Positions 23,004 through 35,841 of a stretch of DNA of 64,000 nt are shown in pieces. The stretch is from Bursaphelenchus xylophilus. Taxonomy: Eukaryota > Nematoda > Chromadorea > Rhabditida > Aphelenchoididae. The position numbers and the translations under genes were made by a program. The stretch is taken from the NCBI GenBank assembly GCA_904066235.2, contig CAJFCV020000001.1:4402001-4466000 (forward strand). The letters are read 5' to 3'. The notes under the pieces were generated by a model, which was given only the letters and a program-made list of their open reading frames with translations, searched no databases and was not told where the DNA came from. Numbering within the stretch: the first letter of the stretch is position 1; each line of letters starts with the position of its first letter.

Positions 23004-23750
23004 GAAAAAATATTTTTGGGAATTTTTGCAAATACTGATAGACTTGTTGTCGAAGATTTAAAAAAAAAAATTTTTTGGCTTTTCCCATCTTTCACAGCAA
23101 CATTTTTTCATTTTTAAATCTGTGAAAAGTAAAAGTACGAAATCGAATGTTTTCTCAATTTATTGTACTTCACATTACAAAATGTAGTTAAACTTCAATT
23201 TACAGAGGCAACGTTAAAATTAGAAATCACAAGACCGTAAGTGTTCGACTAGAGTTACATCTATTTCATATTAAATGTATTCAAATAATTGCTAAACTAT
23301 GGCTAAAAAAATAATAAAAAAATAACGTTAATAAGTAGTAAAATTAAATACTGTAAGGCTATAAAAGAGGGTGAGAGACGAGAAGTATATGTTTTGGCAT
23401 TTCGCTACACGTCGAGTTGAAAAGTCCGAAAAATGCGTAATTTGACGAAAAATTAGTGAATTTTTGTATTTTAAAAGCTAGTATAATAAAAGAAGACAGT
23501 GAATGCGTTGGAAGTTTGGATTGTCGTATTTTACACTAGAGTATCTCTACTTTTTGAATGAAAAATTGTTACAAAAAATTTCCAAAATTTTTCCTAGTAC
23601 AATATAATAAATTTTCACCCAAAAATCTGCGTTCTCTAAGCTAAGTCAATAATTTTCAGATAAAATTTCCGAATTATCCACCTTTTTTCCATTCCCACCC
23701 ATCCACTGTCTAGTATAATATAAAAACGATCAGTATTCAAAGACCCTCGC
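23004..23750. other. AT-rich spacer
   Basis: No gene is supported. It carries several copies of the short motif CTAGTATAATA (about 23480 and 23710) and CGTATTTTAC (about 23524), both scattered elsewhere in the window. Confidence 0.5.
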
Positions 23751-25492
23751 CTATTCCGGCGACCGGAACCCGTTCACGTGAACATAATGAGCTGTGGAGA
23801 GTTTGGAAACTCTTCGGCGTTCTCGTCTGCATTGGAGAATGGACGAGCGGATCAAAATTCCAACACCAATTAGGATTAGAAATCCATACTGAATGATCAC
23901 TGCTATTAGCCAATATTTTTGGTCTAGGAAACTGGTTAGATGGTACACACAGTCGGGTTTGTGGAGAAACTGAAATGAGAGGCGTTCTAAGTCAGTTTTA
24001 GGGGGTGGTTGCTCGCAGGTGACATTTTATACAAAAGGTTTCGAGAAAGTTTTCGTTGTATAAAATGTCACCTAACACCATAAAAATTCGAAGCAAAACG
24101 ATAAGAAGGCTGGCTTATGATACCTTGGTTCAGCATGTAAATTTATAATTTACGGTAATGACATTTTATACGATGAAAAATGTCCTGAATGTTTTTGAGT
24201 ATTTTCATCGTATAAAATGTCAACTAACTTATAAAAATTCAAAGTAAAACGGTAAGGAGGCTTATGATACCTTGTTTCATTAGGCAAATTTAAAATTTTC
24301 GGCGATGACACTTTATACGATGAGAAATGTCCAAAAGGTTTTTGAATATTTTCATCGTATAAAATGTCCCTTCAAGTTACGTTTAGATATCATAATTTAT
24401 CCAATTCAACAAAAGCTGTTTCTTAACGTACCTGTCGTCTCGGTTTCTCGCATAACCTTTCTATAACATCCGTTGTGTTCGGGCTGTTATATCGGCATTC
24501 GAGCATTGGCTCCAACACTTGACAAAACTTCTCATCCTTCTCGACCACCCTTCCAAGAACACTTGAAACTGCCGGTCGGAGGTAATTTTCCAGGTCCATG
24601 GCGTATAAAGTAACCATCAAGGCGCAGCCAACAAGTAGTGATATGAATAATACAATGTAACACTAAAATACGGCAACTTAGAAGTGTCAGATTTTTTAGC
24701 AAATTAAAAAGGGAATAGTTTGGGGGATCACTCACCGCTACAAACAATCGGCTCCGTCGATTTAGGGCGAAAAACAGGGCACTCATACAGAAGACCAGTT
24801 GGATCACGTTCGTTGGGACGCTGAATTCGAGGAATCGGCAGTACTAAAAGTAAAATGGTTTTTTTGGACTACGAGAAGGTTGTTTATTATACTAAAAAAA
24901 TATTACGTACATATCCGACTGGTCGGGAGAGTTGTCGAAGTTCATCATCTACTGGGAGGTAATCGTTGAACATGCAGAGAACGTGAGAGTCGTTGATCTA
25001 AAAATTGCTTTAATAATCTCCTTTATGCCTTATTTTACAAATCCGGTCCTATTTCGGCATCAACAAATGCATATTTCACTAAAAAAATGGGTCCCAAAGC
25101 GAAATCTTGAACCCTTGGCATTATGTTTCAAGGACTTCATACATCAGGAAAATGCAGTAGACGCTGTTATAAACTCCTTGAAGCCTCAAGAAGCCCATTA
25201 GACATCTTTTATTTAGTGTTTATGACAAAAAATCGACCAAAACATATTCTTCCTACTACAATATAAAATTTCTGTCAAAACTCACCTGAATTGTGAAGAA
25301 GTAAGTGCTGAGTGTTGTGATAATCCCAATCAGGCATAAGTAAACCAACGACGCCTTCGAATACACAAAAGAAATCACACATCCCGTGGGATTTCTGACA
25401 TTTCGGTACTTTGGGCCGGCGATCACCAAGGCTTCGTCTTGTTTTTCGTCTAATGAATCGCCGGAAATGATCGACGAAGTCATCGTCGTCAT
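23751..25492 (-). CDS. Unidentified four-pass membrane protein
   Basis: Five minus-strand exons: 25286-25492, 24911-24997, 24736-24843, 24432-24662 and 23751-23969, all GT-AG and phase 0, 283 residues. Four hydrophobic helices: about residues 43-67 (KASLVYLCLIGIITTLSTYF), 109-126, 135-156 (YIVLFISLLVGCALMVTLYA) and 231-255 (YWLIAVIIQYGFLILIGVGI). The N-terminus is polar and Ser/Thr-rich. The loop between helices 3 and 4 is ~75 residues with four cysteines, and the short C-terminal tail is basic. Topology recalls tetraspanins, but the CCG motif is absent and the first loop is too long, so I assign no family. Two introns carry three copies of the TTTTATACGATGAAA hairpin. Confidence 0.75.
24018..24372. 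repeat. Three hairpins of the GACATTTTATACGATGAAA family
   Basis: Units at about 24018-24073, 24155-24226 and 24299-24372, all within one intron (23970-24431) of the four-pass protein gene. The last two belong to a ~145-bp direct duplication that also contains GGCTTATGATACCTTG. The first has diverged in the loop-proximal arm. Confidence 0.82.
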
Positions 25493-25619
25493 TTTTGTGG
25501 CCGGTCAGTGGCTTAGGCCTAGAAAAAAAAAAAAATATTTTATATCATATTGGGGGAAAGCGCAAAAATGTATTAAAAATCCGCAAAAATTGGTGATTAT
25601 TTACTCATAAAAAATCCTA

Positions 25620-25835
25620 CAGCGGCGGACCTGATCCAGTGACAAAAAACGTACCATTTTGTATCCGGGAAGTACCAAAAAATGTAGCAAAATACCTCCG
25701 TCTCCAAGCGGAAAAAACTCCGATTTCAAAAGCGCGCCGTTTTTTAGTTGGAGAGGGAGGTATTTTGCTACATTTTTTGATACTTCCCGGATGCAAAATG
25801 GTACGTTTCTTGCCACTGGATCGGGTCTGCCACTG
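25620..25835. mobile_element. MITE, family CAGTGGC...ACGTACCATTTTGC, copy 3
   Basis: Best preserved copy: 216 bp, near-perfect palindrome, left end CAGCGGCGGACCTGATCCAG, right end the inverse of CAGTGGCAGACCCGATCCAG. TA lies on both sides (25618-25619 and 25836-25837). It sits about 130 bp upstream of the four-pass protein gene start. Confidence 0.85.
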
Positions 25836-25837
25836 TA

Positions 25838-27227
25838 GGTCATATCCGTCATTTCTGAGGACAAAATTCGCACAATAGTATTAGGTAAACACAAAAGGCG
25901 AAGGCCAAGTACGAACTTTGATGGCAAAATGACTGACAACAAAACTTCACCTCGAAAGAAGGCAGGGTTAATGCAAAGGGGTTGGTCTAATCTCTTGAAC
26001 CAAAAGAGATGAGATTTTAATTATGTAAAAAGCATCGTATGTTAGCCATCACTTTGGAGAAAGAGCATTTTTTAAAATAAAAAGGGCAAAAATTCTTAGA
26101 ATAAAAAATGTAGTAAAATGAAAATTGGGGAGAAACGGGCAGAGAAAAATTTTTAAAGACGTTTTTTCTCGGGCCTTCCCTCTTCATTTTCCATAGTTTC
26201 TCGCCTGCAAATCCGCCGAATATCTCGGCTGAGCTTGCAAAGCGAAAGCCAAAATTCTCAGAAATTAAAATATAAGCTTGGCAGAGAATGCGTGCCAAAT
26301 TTGAAGATAATCTGAACCTTACACTGTGACCAATCCCCTAATCAAATATACGATTAAAAAACTTTTTTTGAATAAAAAATGACCTGTAACCACACTTTTC
26401 GGTATCTAAATAATTCATAGAAAGCCCTTGGGTCAAAAATTCTACCCTTTTTGAACTTTCCAATTGACAAAACTCTGAACTTTTATCCAATTTCCCCCAA
26501 CTTTAGGGCATTTTGCACAGTGCAATTGGTAAAAACAACTAGAAAAGGGGTCGTTATACGAATGTACATAAATTTGTTTACTTCTCGTTAAAGCCCAACC
26601 TCCCACTCCAAATTGAGATATCTCAATTCAGAAAAATTCATCGATTTTTTGGCGAAAAATTCGGAGGATCGGAATTTTTTGAAGGAATTTTTCGTATAAA
26701 CTGAACCCGGGACGTGAGAAAAAAGAAGTAATGATAAATTAATTACTCTAGAAACATACCAGCATCCCTAATAATAATGCCAAACTCTAAAGTCCAATTT
26801 GTTCAGAGTAAATCGTGTCCTTTGACGATACTGTTGAGAAAACTATGGGAAAACCGACAAAGTTTTAGTTCAAACCAAAAGTTAGAACGTGCGAGATTGC
26901 AAGCAGCATGGAAAGGGCAAAAACAGGTCGACTTTTTTACGACACTCCGCGGAAAAAATAAGCCAAATTTTGGGAATTAAAAAAATTTTAGAAGTAAATT
27001 TTAAAATTACTCAGTGCTCAAGGAGCAATGCTCTTTGCATACATCAATTTCCACTTTTTGTTTCTAAAAATTTTTATTTCCCGTAGACATGACCACTCCC
27101 ACGACCTTTGAGCAGAATCTTATCTGCCCTTATTTACATGCCATTTACCAGGAAGAAGATTACTTCCAGACACGTCCCATAAACAGTTTCCTGTTGTGAG
27201 CGAAGCCAATAAACACTTATTTTAATA
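25838..27227. other. Gene desert, left part
   Basis: AT-rich; no ORF with coding character, no tRNA. One GCACAGTGC-type palindrome (about 26515-26524). Confidence 0.5.
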
Positions 27228-28036
27228 GGTACAGGTGAACTGTTGGGTTTAGAGACGAAGTGTAGGGATTAAAAAGAGGATGGGAATATAAACTTTTGAT
27301 CAATGGGGCTTCCTTGTTCCAGCTCACAAATAAATATAGCTTTTCCAGCTTCAAGACATGTCCCATAAACAATCTCCCACTCTAATTCGGCCTACATTTC
27401 CGGGTTATTAAAAATTATTTTTCGAAAAAACTTGGCGGTGCCATCCATGGCCAGATTTCGACGTTTCGGAAGGAATTGTCATCATGGTCGCGGGGATCGG
27501 ATTTTGCAGATGAATGGGCAATGTTTTTAAAGAACCCCGGCACTCATTAGTGTCAGGAACGGCACGAGAATGACATCAAAAACAACATTACTTCCGACCG
27601 AAACTTTTTGCATTTCTTTTAAAGTATACGGTGAAACCTTTATATAATAGCAAATACTTGTCTCCCGAAAGTAAAATTATGTTTGATGTCATTCTTGTGC
27701 CTTTCTTGACAATAATAAGTGCCGGGGATCTTTAAAAACATTGTCTTTTTATCAGTAAAGTCTGATCCTCGCGATCCATGATGACAATTCCTTCCAAAAG
27801 TTCGAAATATGGCCATGGATGGCACCGCTAAGTTTTTTCGAAAAATAATTTTTAAAAACCCAAAAATGAGGGCCCAATCAGAGTGGGAGATTGTTTATGG
27901 AACGTGCCTTGAAGTTGGAAAATCTACATTTGTTTGTGAGCTGAAACAAACAAGCCTTATTGATGAAAAGTTTACATTCCCAACCCCTTTTTAGTCCCTA
28001 CAAATTTTGCTCTAAGCCCAACAGTTCACCTGTACC
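27228..28036. mobile_element. Foldback element, ~810 bp
   Basis: Two arms of about 370 bp (about 27228-27600 and 27660-28036) are inverted copies. The ends are GGTACAGGTGAACTGT and its inverse. Matching inner blocks include CCATAAACAATCTCCCACTC, GCCATCCATGGCCA and GGAAGGAATTGTCATCATGG. Arms differ by substitutions and small indels. No ORF for a transposase. Confidence 0.8.
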
Positions 28037-28872
28037 CAGAATAATTATTTATTTGCATCACTCCCAACATTTTTTTACTTTAAAAACGGCAAAATAAAAA
28101 CTTCTTCCTTGAAATAAACCAAAGAAATTAACTCCATTGATACCTCAAACAAATACCCTCATTAGTAATAGAAAGTCATAATAAATGTGAACATAAAGTA
28201 AAAGGAAAACGTTCCCAAGGGTGGTGTGAGGCAGTATAATATAATATCTCAAAAATTTTTTGGCGTTCTCAGCTGTCTGAAAAACTAATTTTTCATCTTT
28301 GCTACCTTTTACAATTTTTCTAATTTCGTGCCAAGACCAAAAATCAAAAAAAGTTTTTTTTGGTCCTGGCACGAAAGCGTTTTCATACAATTTCTGACCC
28401 TTCCAATTGTTCTATGCTATATTCCCAAGTTTTCCCCTCTCCCATGTCCAGTTTACGCCTGAAAAAACAATGCCATCAGAGCATCAGACACCATTCCTCG
28501 GAATAAATTAGATTTTCAACCAAACATTACAAGTATCTTTCTAGTCAATGCAAAAAATCATTAGTGTCACATCTCAGAGAGTACGGTAAATATGACCAAA
28601 CCCGTAAAAAATACTGTTGCGTAAATTGAGGAGCACGTGGTTGGAGAAACCAATTTGTTTATGAAGAGGGGAAGTTTCTCAAAAATCATGAGTTGGTTTT
28701 GCAAGACCTTTTAAAACCCAAATTAGATTATAGATCAAACGAAAGAGCCCAACAAAACGTTGTTTTTTAACAAAATTTTGAGTTTTAAAAAGGAACTACG
28801 CAATGCTGATATGTTCTTCATAATTTGCAAGCATACCCTTAATACCCCACATACCAACTTTTAAAACACATT

Positions 28873-29584
28873 GCCTAGTACTTCAGCTATAGCACTTTAC
28901 TTAATGTGACTCAACTTTTTTGCATGACGACTTGAAATGATTCTAAAAATGCATTTGCTACATGAGAGGCTCCACTCGATGGGAGATCCAATCTATCTTG
29001 AGCCATATTCACTAACGAGTTAAGATTTAGCCTATAAAACCTTGACCACTATTCTCCCTCCCCATAACATCTCCGAAAATAGCTTTCGTGTTATCGCGTA
29101 TCAACTTCTGAAATGTGGGGTCATATTAGATCTTGATCTTTGTGTGTCCAGAAAATGTGTCACGTTGACACCGTTTTAAAACATTCTGTGGTATAAGCAA
29201 CGGTTGTGCATGGCTAGGAGTACACCCTGGAGTACGCATCAAAAATTCTGGGTAGTACTTTTAGCCGTATAGAGCCGTATACCACAGCAACATTTTAAAA
29301 CGGTGTCATCGTGGCACATTTCCTGGACACACAAAGATTTATAACCCCACATTTCGGAAGTTGATACGCGATAACAAGCAACCTATTTTCGGAGATGTTA
29401 TGGTGAGGGAGGATAGTGGTCAAAGTTTTATAGGCTAAATCTTAACTCGTTAGTGAATATGGCTCAAGATAAATTGGATCTCCCACCGAGTGGAGCCTCT
29501 CATGTAACAAACACATTTTATATTCATTTCAAGTGCCATGTTGAGTCACATTACGGAAAGTACTATAGCTGAAGTGCTAGGCAA
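28873..29584. mobile_element. Foldback element, ~710 bp
   Basis: Arms at about 28873-29190 and 29275-29584. The ends are TTGCCTAGTACTTCAGCTAT and its inverse. Conserved inner blocks include TAACGAGTTAAGATTTAGCC, GTTATCGCGTATCAACTTC and ACACCGTTTTAAAACATT. The central loop is ~85 bp. No coding capacity. Confidence 0.82.
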
Positions 29585-30264
29585 CCTACACTACAACAAA
29601 CCGAACGGATTTGTATGACGCTTCTTTTGAAAACTATTGAGCGCAAAGTAAATGGAAATACTGTAGAACAAGAAAAAGACGACATGATCATATGACATCG
29701 CCAACGATGTGCTTACACGCAAAGCCACCAAAAAACTAAATCCCAAAGCAATTTTCTTTGAGTGGGTCCCACATCAAAGATACTGCCATATGTTACAAAC
29801 AAGGAGAGACTAATTAAAAATTGCGAGATTTAAAAAAAACAAATTGCGGGGAAAACAAACAAATTTGAGAAGAGTACCAAAAGAACTCATTTATTAATAA
29901 AAATTTCGTCACTGTTTCTAAAAGTACTAATTAATCATACGGAAAATTCTCTCCAAATTTTACAAAACAACTTTTGCATGGCCATAAAATCTCTCTCAAA
30001 ACTTGCACTCCCGGCGGCCAAGAATCAGGAAAGAAGGGGATTTTCGGATGGGCCGGTCCTTTGACCGGACCAAATTAGATGGAAAACTGAGTATTAAGTA
30101 AAATTAGAACTGGACGTAAACATAATTTGAGAGCAACCGGGCGAAGGGAATGCAGATTAAAAAACGCGGAAAGGTGGTCTATCAGTTTCATGCCTCAAAT
30201 TGAAAATAAATGTGAATTAAAAAATGTTGAGCGTTAACAATTAAGTTAAGGTACACATAGAGCA

Positions 30265-31030
30265 AGGGCAGAGATCATTCGGTAGCTTGAAGGTGAATGA
30301 AAGGGAAATGCGGATTAGAAGTTGGCTTAGACTACCCGTTTTGTGTTTAAATTTGAATAAAATCGGGAGAAAAGTATGTAAGTGGCGGTCCTTTGGATTG
30401 GTGATGACGTTTCAGAGAAGGGCAGATATTTTATTGGAGAGATCGGAGGGTTTTAAGGAATAAATGTAGACATAGCTTGAACCAATCACCATCAATCAAT
30501 GAACGGCAATTCTGACCGTCTGCAAGTTGAATTTTGCATTAACAATTGGGCTTCATGGAAACTTGACATAAGGAAATTGGACGTAGGGAAACTCGACAGA
30601 TTTTTTTCACTGCAAAAAATTGTTATTTGAAAGAAAAAAATCAGCAGTGACATTTCGTACGATTGCAGTGAAAAAAATGTGTCCAGTTCCTCCGTTCGAT
30701 ACTCTGTCCAATTTCCATGTGTCGAGTTTCCATGAAGCCCAATTGTTAATGAAAAAGTCAATTTACACACGGTCAGAATTGCAGTTCATTGATTGATGGT
30801 GCTTGGTTCAAACTATGACTATAATTATTCCTTAAAACCCCCCGATCTTTCCAATATAACCTCTGCCCTTACCCTGAAACGTCACCACCAATCCAAAAGA
30901 CCGCCACTTACATACTTTTCTCATAATTTTATTCAAATTTAAACACAAAACAAGTAGTCTAGACCAACTTCTAATCCGCATTTCCATTCCATTCACCTTC
31001 AAGCTACCTTTACGTTCTGCTTCCATTAAC
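30265..31030. mobile_element. Foldback element, ~765 bp
   Basis: Arms at about 30265-30600 and 30700-31030 are inverted copies sharing GGTAGCTTGAAGGTGAATG, AGTATGTAAGTGGCGGTC, GATTGATGGTG-type blocks and AATTGGGCTTCATGGAAAC. The loop contains TTTTTTTCACTGCAA and its inverse, a smaller palindrome. No transposase ORF. Confidence 0.8.
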
Positions 31031-32776
31031 TTTTTTATGGCCCACAACAACAACAGGAACTAAAATCCGATACATCATCAACAACGCAAAAACATTCTCT
31101 TCATACCCGAGCTTTATACTTTCTACTCAAAAAAAAGAAACCTATTGAATTCCCGGATATCCCAAACATACTCATAATCCACATTCACAAAGAACACTAG
31201 ATTCTCCGAAGCCCCAGAAGTCCCTTTCAAATTCCCCGTCCATTTTGATTATTTTTCCGCATAATACTCGACTAATCAAGGGGAAAACACTGAGACACTC
31301 CTCGAAAACAAAAAAAATCTCAAAGAGCTTTCCGGAGGGTTTGGTACGGTCATAAAAACAGGAAAAAGGGTTGAACAGAATGAACTGCACCTTATATTGG
31401 ACTATTTTATATTGCTTTAGGAGTAGAAACTGACCAAAGAAAAATATTAATAATTATCATAAATTTTCTTTCGAAAAAGTATAAGCACATTGTCAAAGGT
31501 ACAAATATCCATCTTCTCAAATTCAAAAACGCATCAAATTGGAAAAAACTCTAAAAATAAAAAAATATTCAATCCCAAAAAAGAGCCAAAAAGACTTAAA
31601 ACACGATTTCTGACTCACTGAATCAGCCGTGTGCAAGGCCGGGACATTGTTGGAGACCCCTTATAAACACTACATATAAGTTCTTATTGTGTCATGAACA
31701 CAAAAAAGCAGTGTAAAATACGATTTGTCAAAAAGTTGTATTTTCGGCTTTTTTTCCGCAAAAAATCTGAAAACTGTCTGAATCTTATCAAAATCACCTA
31801 AAATAAACTGAGGCTTATATATTCCCTCCATTAAAGTGATTCCCGACCAATTCTCAGTGATTTGCGCCCACCCGGACTCGAACCCGGGACGTCAGATTGG
31901 TAGATTTTGTCAAAATCCACTATACCACGAAAATAGCAACACGGATTTTTAGACTTTTTTTGAATGTTTCTAGGGCAGAATTTTATGCTGATTAACATAT
32001 CAAAAATTCAGCTGTGGGTTTTTAGAAACAATTTTTTTACGGCCGATTTTGTGCGGCCGAAGCGTAAGTTTGCTATGTTACAGTAATCCTTTCGATCCGA
32101 AATCACCTCCATTGGATTCCCAGTGCCCAAAAACATACATGGCCACAGTTTTGCGGCTCTACGTGTTCTCAGTTTTGAGCTATTTTACGTTACTGTAAAT
32201 TTCTTAAATTGTAAATAAAACTAGGTTAACGTGAGAATTAGGGCAAAAGGCTTCAGGAACACACTTATATGATGGGTGCGGTCATATCTAGCTATAAATC
32301 TCAAAATCGAAAATTTCCTATGTCCACGGCTAATTCACCGAATCAGAAATCGTGTTTTAAATTACAGTAAAAACATCAACACTGAATAATAAATCCAAAA
32401 AAGTCCAAATATCAGGTACATCCTTGTTGATAATCAACAATTTCCACAAAAAATCCAAAACCCGCCATTTTCTCAAGTACAATATGTTTATACCCAAATT
32501 TATATGTAAAACGTATAGAAAAAATAAATTAGACCGAAAATTGATATCACAACCTCGTAAATGCAATAAATACTGTCTTTAGAAACAACAAAGTTGAACA
32601 AAAAAACGACTTGCTTCAAAAATAAGTGAAACAAATTATGTTACAGTAACCCAAGACCCAAAAAGCACAATCAAAAACATCTTCAAAAAATATTAATTTG
32701 GATCAAAATTAACGTCTAAAACAAGGTCATTTCAAGCTTAATCCTCAAATTTTTTGCCACAATATTCTCAAAGTAA
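31031..32776. other. Gene desert, right part
   Basis: No gene supported. Two short stretches contain GTTACAGTAA (about 32080 and 32640), and a tRNA-like relic lies at 31864-31934. Two copies of a ~20-bp phrase around CGATTTCTGACTCACTGAATC (about 31602 and, inverted, 32335) bracket about 730 bp, but inner homology is weak. Confidence 0.4.
31864..31934 (-). pseudogene. tRNA pseudogene
   Basis: On the minus strand a T arm (CCCGGGTTCGAGTCCGGG, B box intact) and an A-box-like GTGGTATAGTGG are present. The acceptor ends (TTTTCGT and GGGCGC) cannot pair and the D arm is truncated. A possible anticodon loop TTGACAA would give GAC (Val). It is a relic rather than a working gene. Confidence 0.55.
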
Positions 32777-35700
32777 CTACTCCTCCTTCTCATGCGATTT
32801 CTCATCGACTGTAATCGGCTTGACCTCAAATTCATCGCCTAATAAGGCAGTTAGAACGAGATGAGTGGGCTGGATGAACAATGCGAACACCAGAAAGTTC
32901 ATCGAGTTAAACTGGACATGTGCGAGGACGTGGCGTTGTCCCTCCTTGTATAATGTAATCAGCACGTTCTTGAGGTCCAACCCTAAAAGATAAGGCCATT
33001 AATTTGATGCAAATTGAAGTGTTTCAATTCCAAAAACGCCCTGAAAAGGGGTAATTTGGCATTTAGAAGTTTTTAAATGCCAAATACAAATGCTTTCAGA
33101 AAAGCTTCAAAAATAGCGCCCACCTTTATCCAACTGTTTTATGGCCAAGCCATTCGGCCAGAAATCATATTCTTTGGCCACCCAAATCGTTGCCGCATAA
33201 AACACAATTGGTGATAAGAGAAGGGAAAAAATCGTTCTGGTTATCACATTATTTCGTCTTCTAAAAAAATATAATATTTCCGCGAAAATAGAAGAAAACT
33301 TACAGTATCTTGCTTCCAAGCAGGGCCAGGCAAATATAAATGCACCAGTAGAAAGTCAGGGAGAAATGGAGAAGTCCAATGCACAACACAACGTTCAAAA
33401 CGAGGGTAAGATGGAGGAATCGGGTCGTGGCGTGCTCATCATGAGATGATCTAAAAAAATATGGATAAATTACGTGAGAAAAATCTACAAAAAATTTGAA
33501 AAATGAGAAAAATGGTTTAGAAAATCTTCAGAAAAAATTAATCAAATAATTTTCGAACAAAAAAATAATAATTTCCAAGCAAAAAAATCAAAAATAGCCT
33601 TAGCCCGATGCGGGGCTCGAACCCGCGACAGCCAGATTAAGAGTCTGGTGCTCTACCGACTGAGCTAACCGGGCACACTGCGGAATTCGTTTGTTTTCAA
33701 CAAAATTAGATGGGGAAAAGGCATTTGAAACCATCCGCACTGTGCGGAAGACATTTTTCTTTATCAAAACAATAGTTTTCATCATCAAATTTTTATAAAA
33801 AAAGGATAAAATTTAAAATTTCCCTCCTTACTCTTTTACGAACCCAAAAAAAAGAAAAAAATCAAGTAAACACTCACATTTTTCGGCTAACAATGACCGG
33901 TAAAAGCAGGTTTGTTGCGAGGAAAATTGTCGCAAAATGGAATTCCTCATCGATTCCAACGTCATGACAAAACTTTGCGAGCTCTTCCACTACAACGTTG
34001 TCAGTCATTAGGAGGCAATGAAGAAAGTAGGATAAGCCGGAGAAAACATAAATGCAGATCCATTCTGTGGGGAGGACAAACTTTTTCGCGTCCAACCTTA
34101 AAATATTACTGTATTTTTTAAAGGAGAAATAGATAAAATCCGCAGATTTGACCACAAAAAACGCAAAAAATATTTTTTTCCCCCTAAAACAATGTAAAAT
34201 ACGCTCTCGATATTTTCTGATACAAAAATTAAACCGCTTACCACCCACTAAATTGATGGAGAACAAAAACCACCAAGAACATTCCAATGGCCGGTGAGAA
34301 GAAGGCGATGGACAAGAAATAATCCTTGGATAACATCAGATAGAAGAAATAACTCTGATGGAATCGTTCCAAAATATTGTTCAAACTTCTCACAATGCCC
34401 TCAGTGATTCTTGGCATGGCATTTTTGACCTCAAATCTATGAAAACGATTTCCGGCGTTGTACGGCTTCAGAGTTAACGAGTGGATTCCATATTGATTTA
34501 GGATAGAATGGAGACCTTCCAGCTCGTTAAAAGCCTGAAATTGAACGCATCATTAGCTAACGATAATTATAATGACATAAACAAGTCGTTTAATTCCATT
34601 CTTATATCTAAACTTCAAAAAAAATATATTGCACTAGACACTTACCTGAGAAATGACTCCTCTGAACAACGTCTCAACATGTCTCTTGATAATATCTTTC
34701 TCGCCGATCTCTTGGGTCCTCATTATTGTTGGGATACCATATTTTCGGCTCATTCGATTAATCGAATTGATTGTGTCCAAATTTGGCAAAATCCCATTCA
34801 AAGAGACATATTGGACAAGCATGTGGGTAAAGTGCGTTGTATCGATGTCCAAACACACCCCACCAATGATGAAGCCGGAATTTGTCTCCAGAGGGTCGAA
34901 TTCGACCAATGGAAGGGATTCTCCATTGTAGGCGGCGAGAAAAGCTTGAGTCCCAACAAAAGGTTCGCGGCCATCAACGAAGAGGAAGATCAGGTCTCTA
35001 GCCCAGTAGTGCTTGGCTGAAAAGTCATTCAGACAATTGAAAAGCCGTTTTCACTACACATTAAGAGCTTTTCGGTGAGAAAATGTCAAAATCTCACTTT
35101 TGGCGTAGAGTGCCAAGGCCAAGGCCGTCGTTACAGCATGTGTCTGCTTCTTGGAATTCTGGACAACCACTAAAATCGCTTCTTCGGGGACGCTACGATA
35201 GGCTCTAAGCACAGCAAAGGTGTTGATACCAGTTCGCTTCTAAAAACCAATCAAATTATATTGAACATGACTTACTGATACTTTATTGACAAACTTCTGT
35301 TCGTATACTTCAATCTGCTGCTCACGGAATATTCGTTGGATGAATTTACTAGTCAGGTTTCTAAAAAAGTAAGTTTGGAACGTATGAAATCGCAAAAAAT
35401 ATTTTAAAGTAATTTTTGATTTTAATAGGTAACAAATAATATAATATGTCAATTTTAGGTATAAAAAGAAACTAAAAGAAAGAAAAATACATTCCATCAG
35501 CTAAACCACACCTAATAGCACCTTCTAAGTAGAAAATCTCGTTTTCATACCTAAAACAAAAAGCACCAAACAAAAAACTCTCACCTGGAGCCATGAAAGC
35601 CCTGGATTTCCTTTGCAAATTCATCCATCTTTCGTTGCTGATTAAATTCATCATTTGCAATAGCTACTAACGTTGCTGATTCACTCATCCTCATCGGAAC

Positions 35701-35841
35701 TGCATATTCTGGGCTTGAAATAAACGCCAAATACCCGATTGGAACGACCAACATCAACAAGGTTAATATAAACCGTCTGTTTATCCATTTTCTGACGTTG
35801 TCCTCCTTGGCTTCTGATATGGAGTCAATGAAAAAGCCCAT
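32777..35841 (-). CDS. GPAA1: GPAA1, GPI transamidase subunit
   Basis: Ten minus-strand exons: 35585-35841, 35512-35550, 35276-35360, 35098-35239, 34646-35016, 34242-34534, 33878-34096, 33304-33450, 33124-33260 and 32777-32982. Introns are GT-AG and all phases close, giving 631 residues (human 621). One N-terminal membrane helix (FILTLLMLVVPIGYLAFI, residues ~24-42) is followed by the luminal peptidase-like domain with HYWARDLIFLFVD and the GPAA1 phrase LNGILPNLDTINSI. NILERFHQSYFFYL then leads into the C-terminal multi-helix region. GPAA1 is part of the ER GPI-transamidase that swaps a C-terminal signal for a GPI anchor. Exon 2 is only 39 bp. A tRNA-Lys gene lies in the intron between 33450 and 33878. 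The gene is divergent from SYS1 with 277 bp between start codons. Confidence 0.93.
33602..33674 (-). tRNA. tRNA-Lys (CUU), inside a GPAA1 intron
   Basis: 73 nt including discriminator. Acceptor GCCCGGT pairs with ATCGGGC (one G-U). D arm TAGCTCAGTCGGTAGAGCA, anticodon loop ACTCTTAAT (CTT), T arm CGCGGGTTCGAGCCCCGC, all well paired. The discriminator reads U, which is unusual for tRNA-Lys. Same strand as the host gene. Confidence 0.92.

Noticed and set aside
25601..25942. Overlapping plus and minus ORFs with FCIREV... in common
   Set aside because: Palindromic MITE read on both strands.
33107..34287. Long ORFs as separate genes
   Set aside because: They are exons of GPAA1 read through into introns; the spliced frame matches the family over its length.
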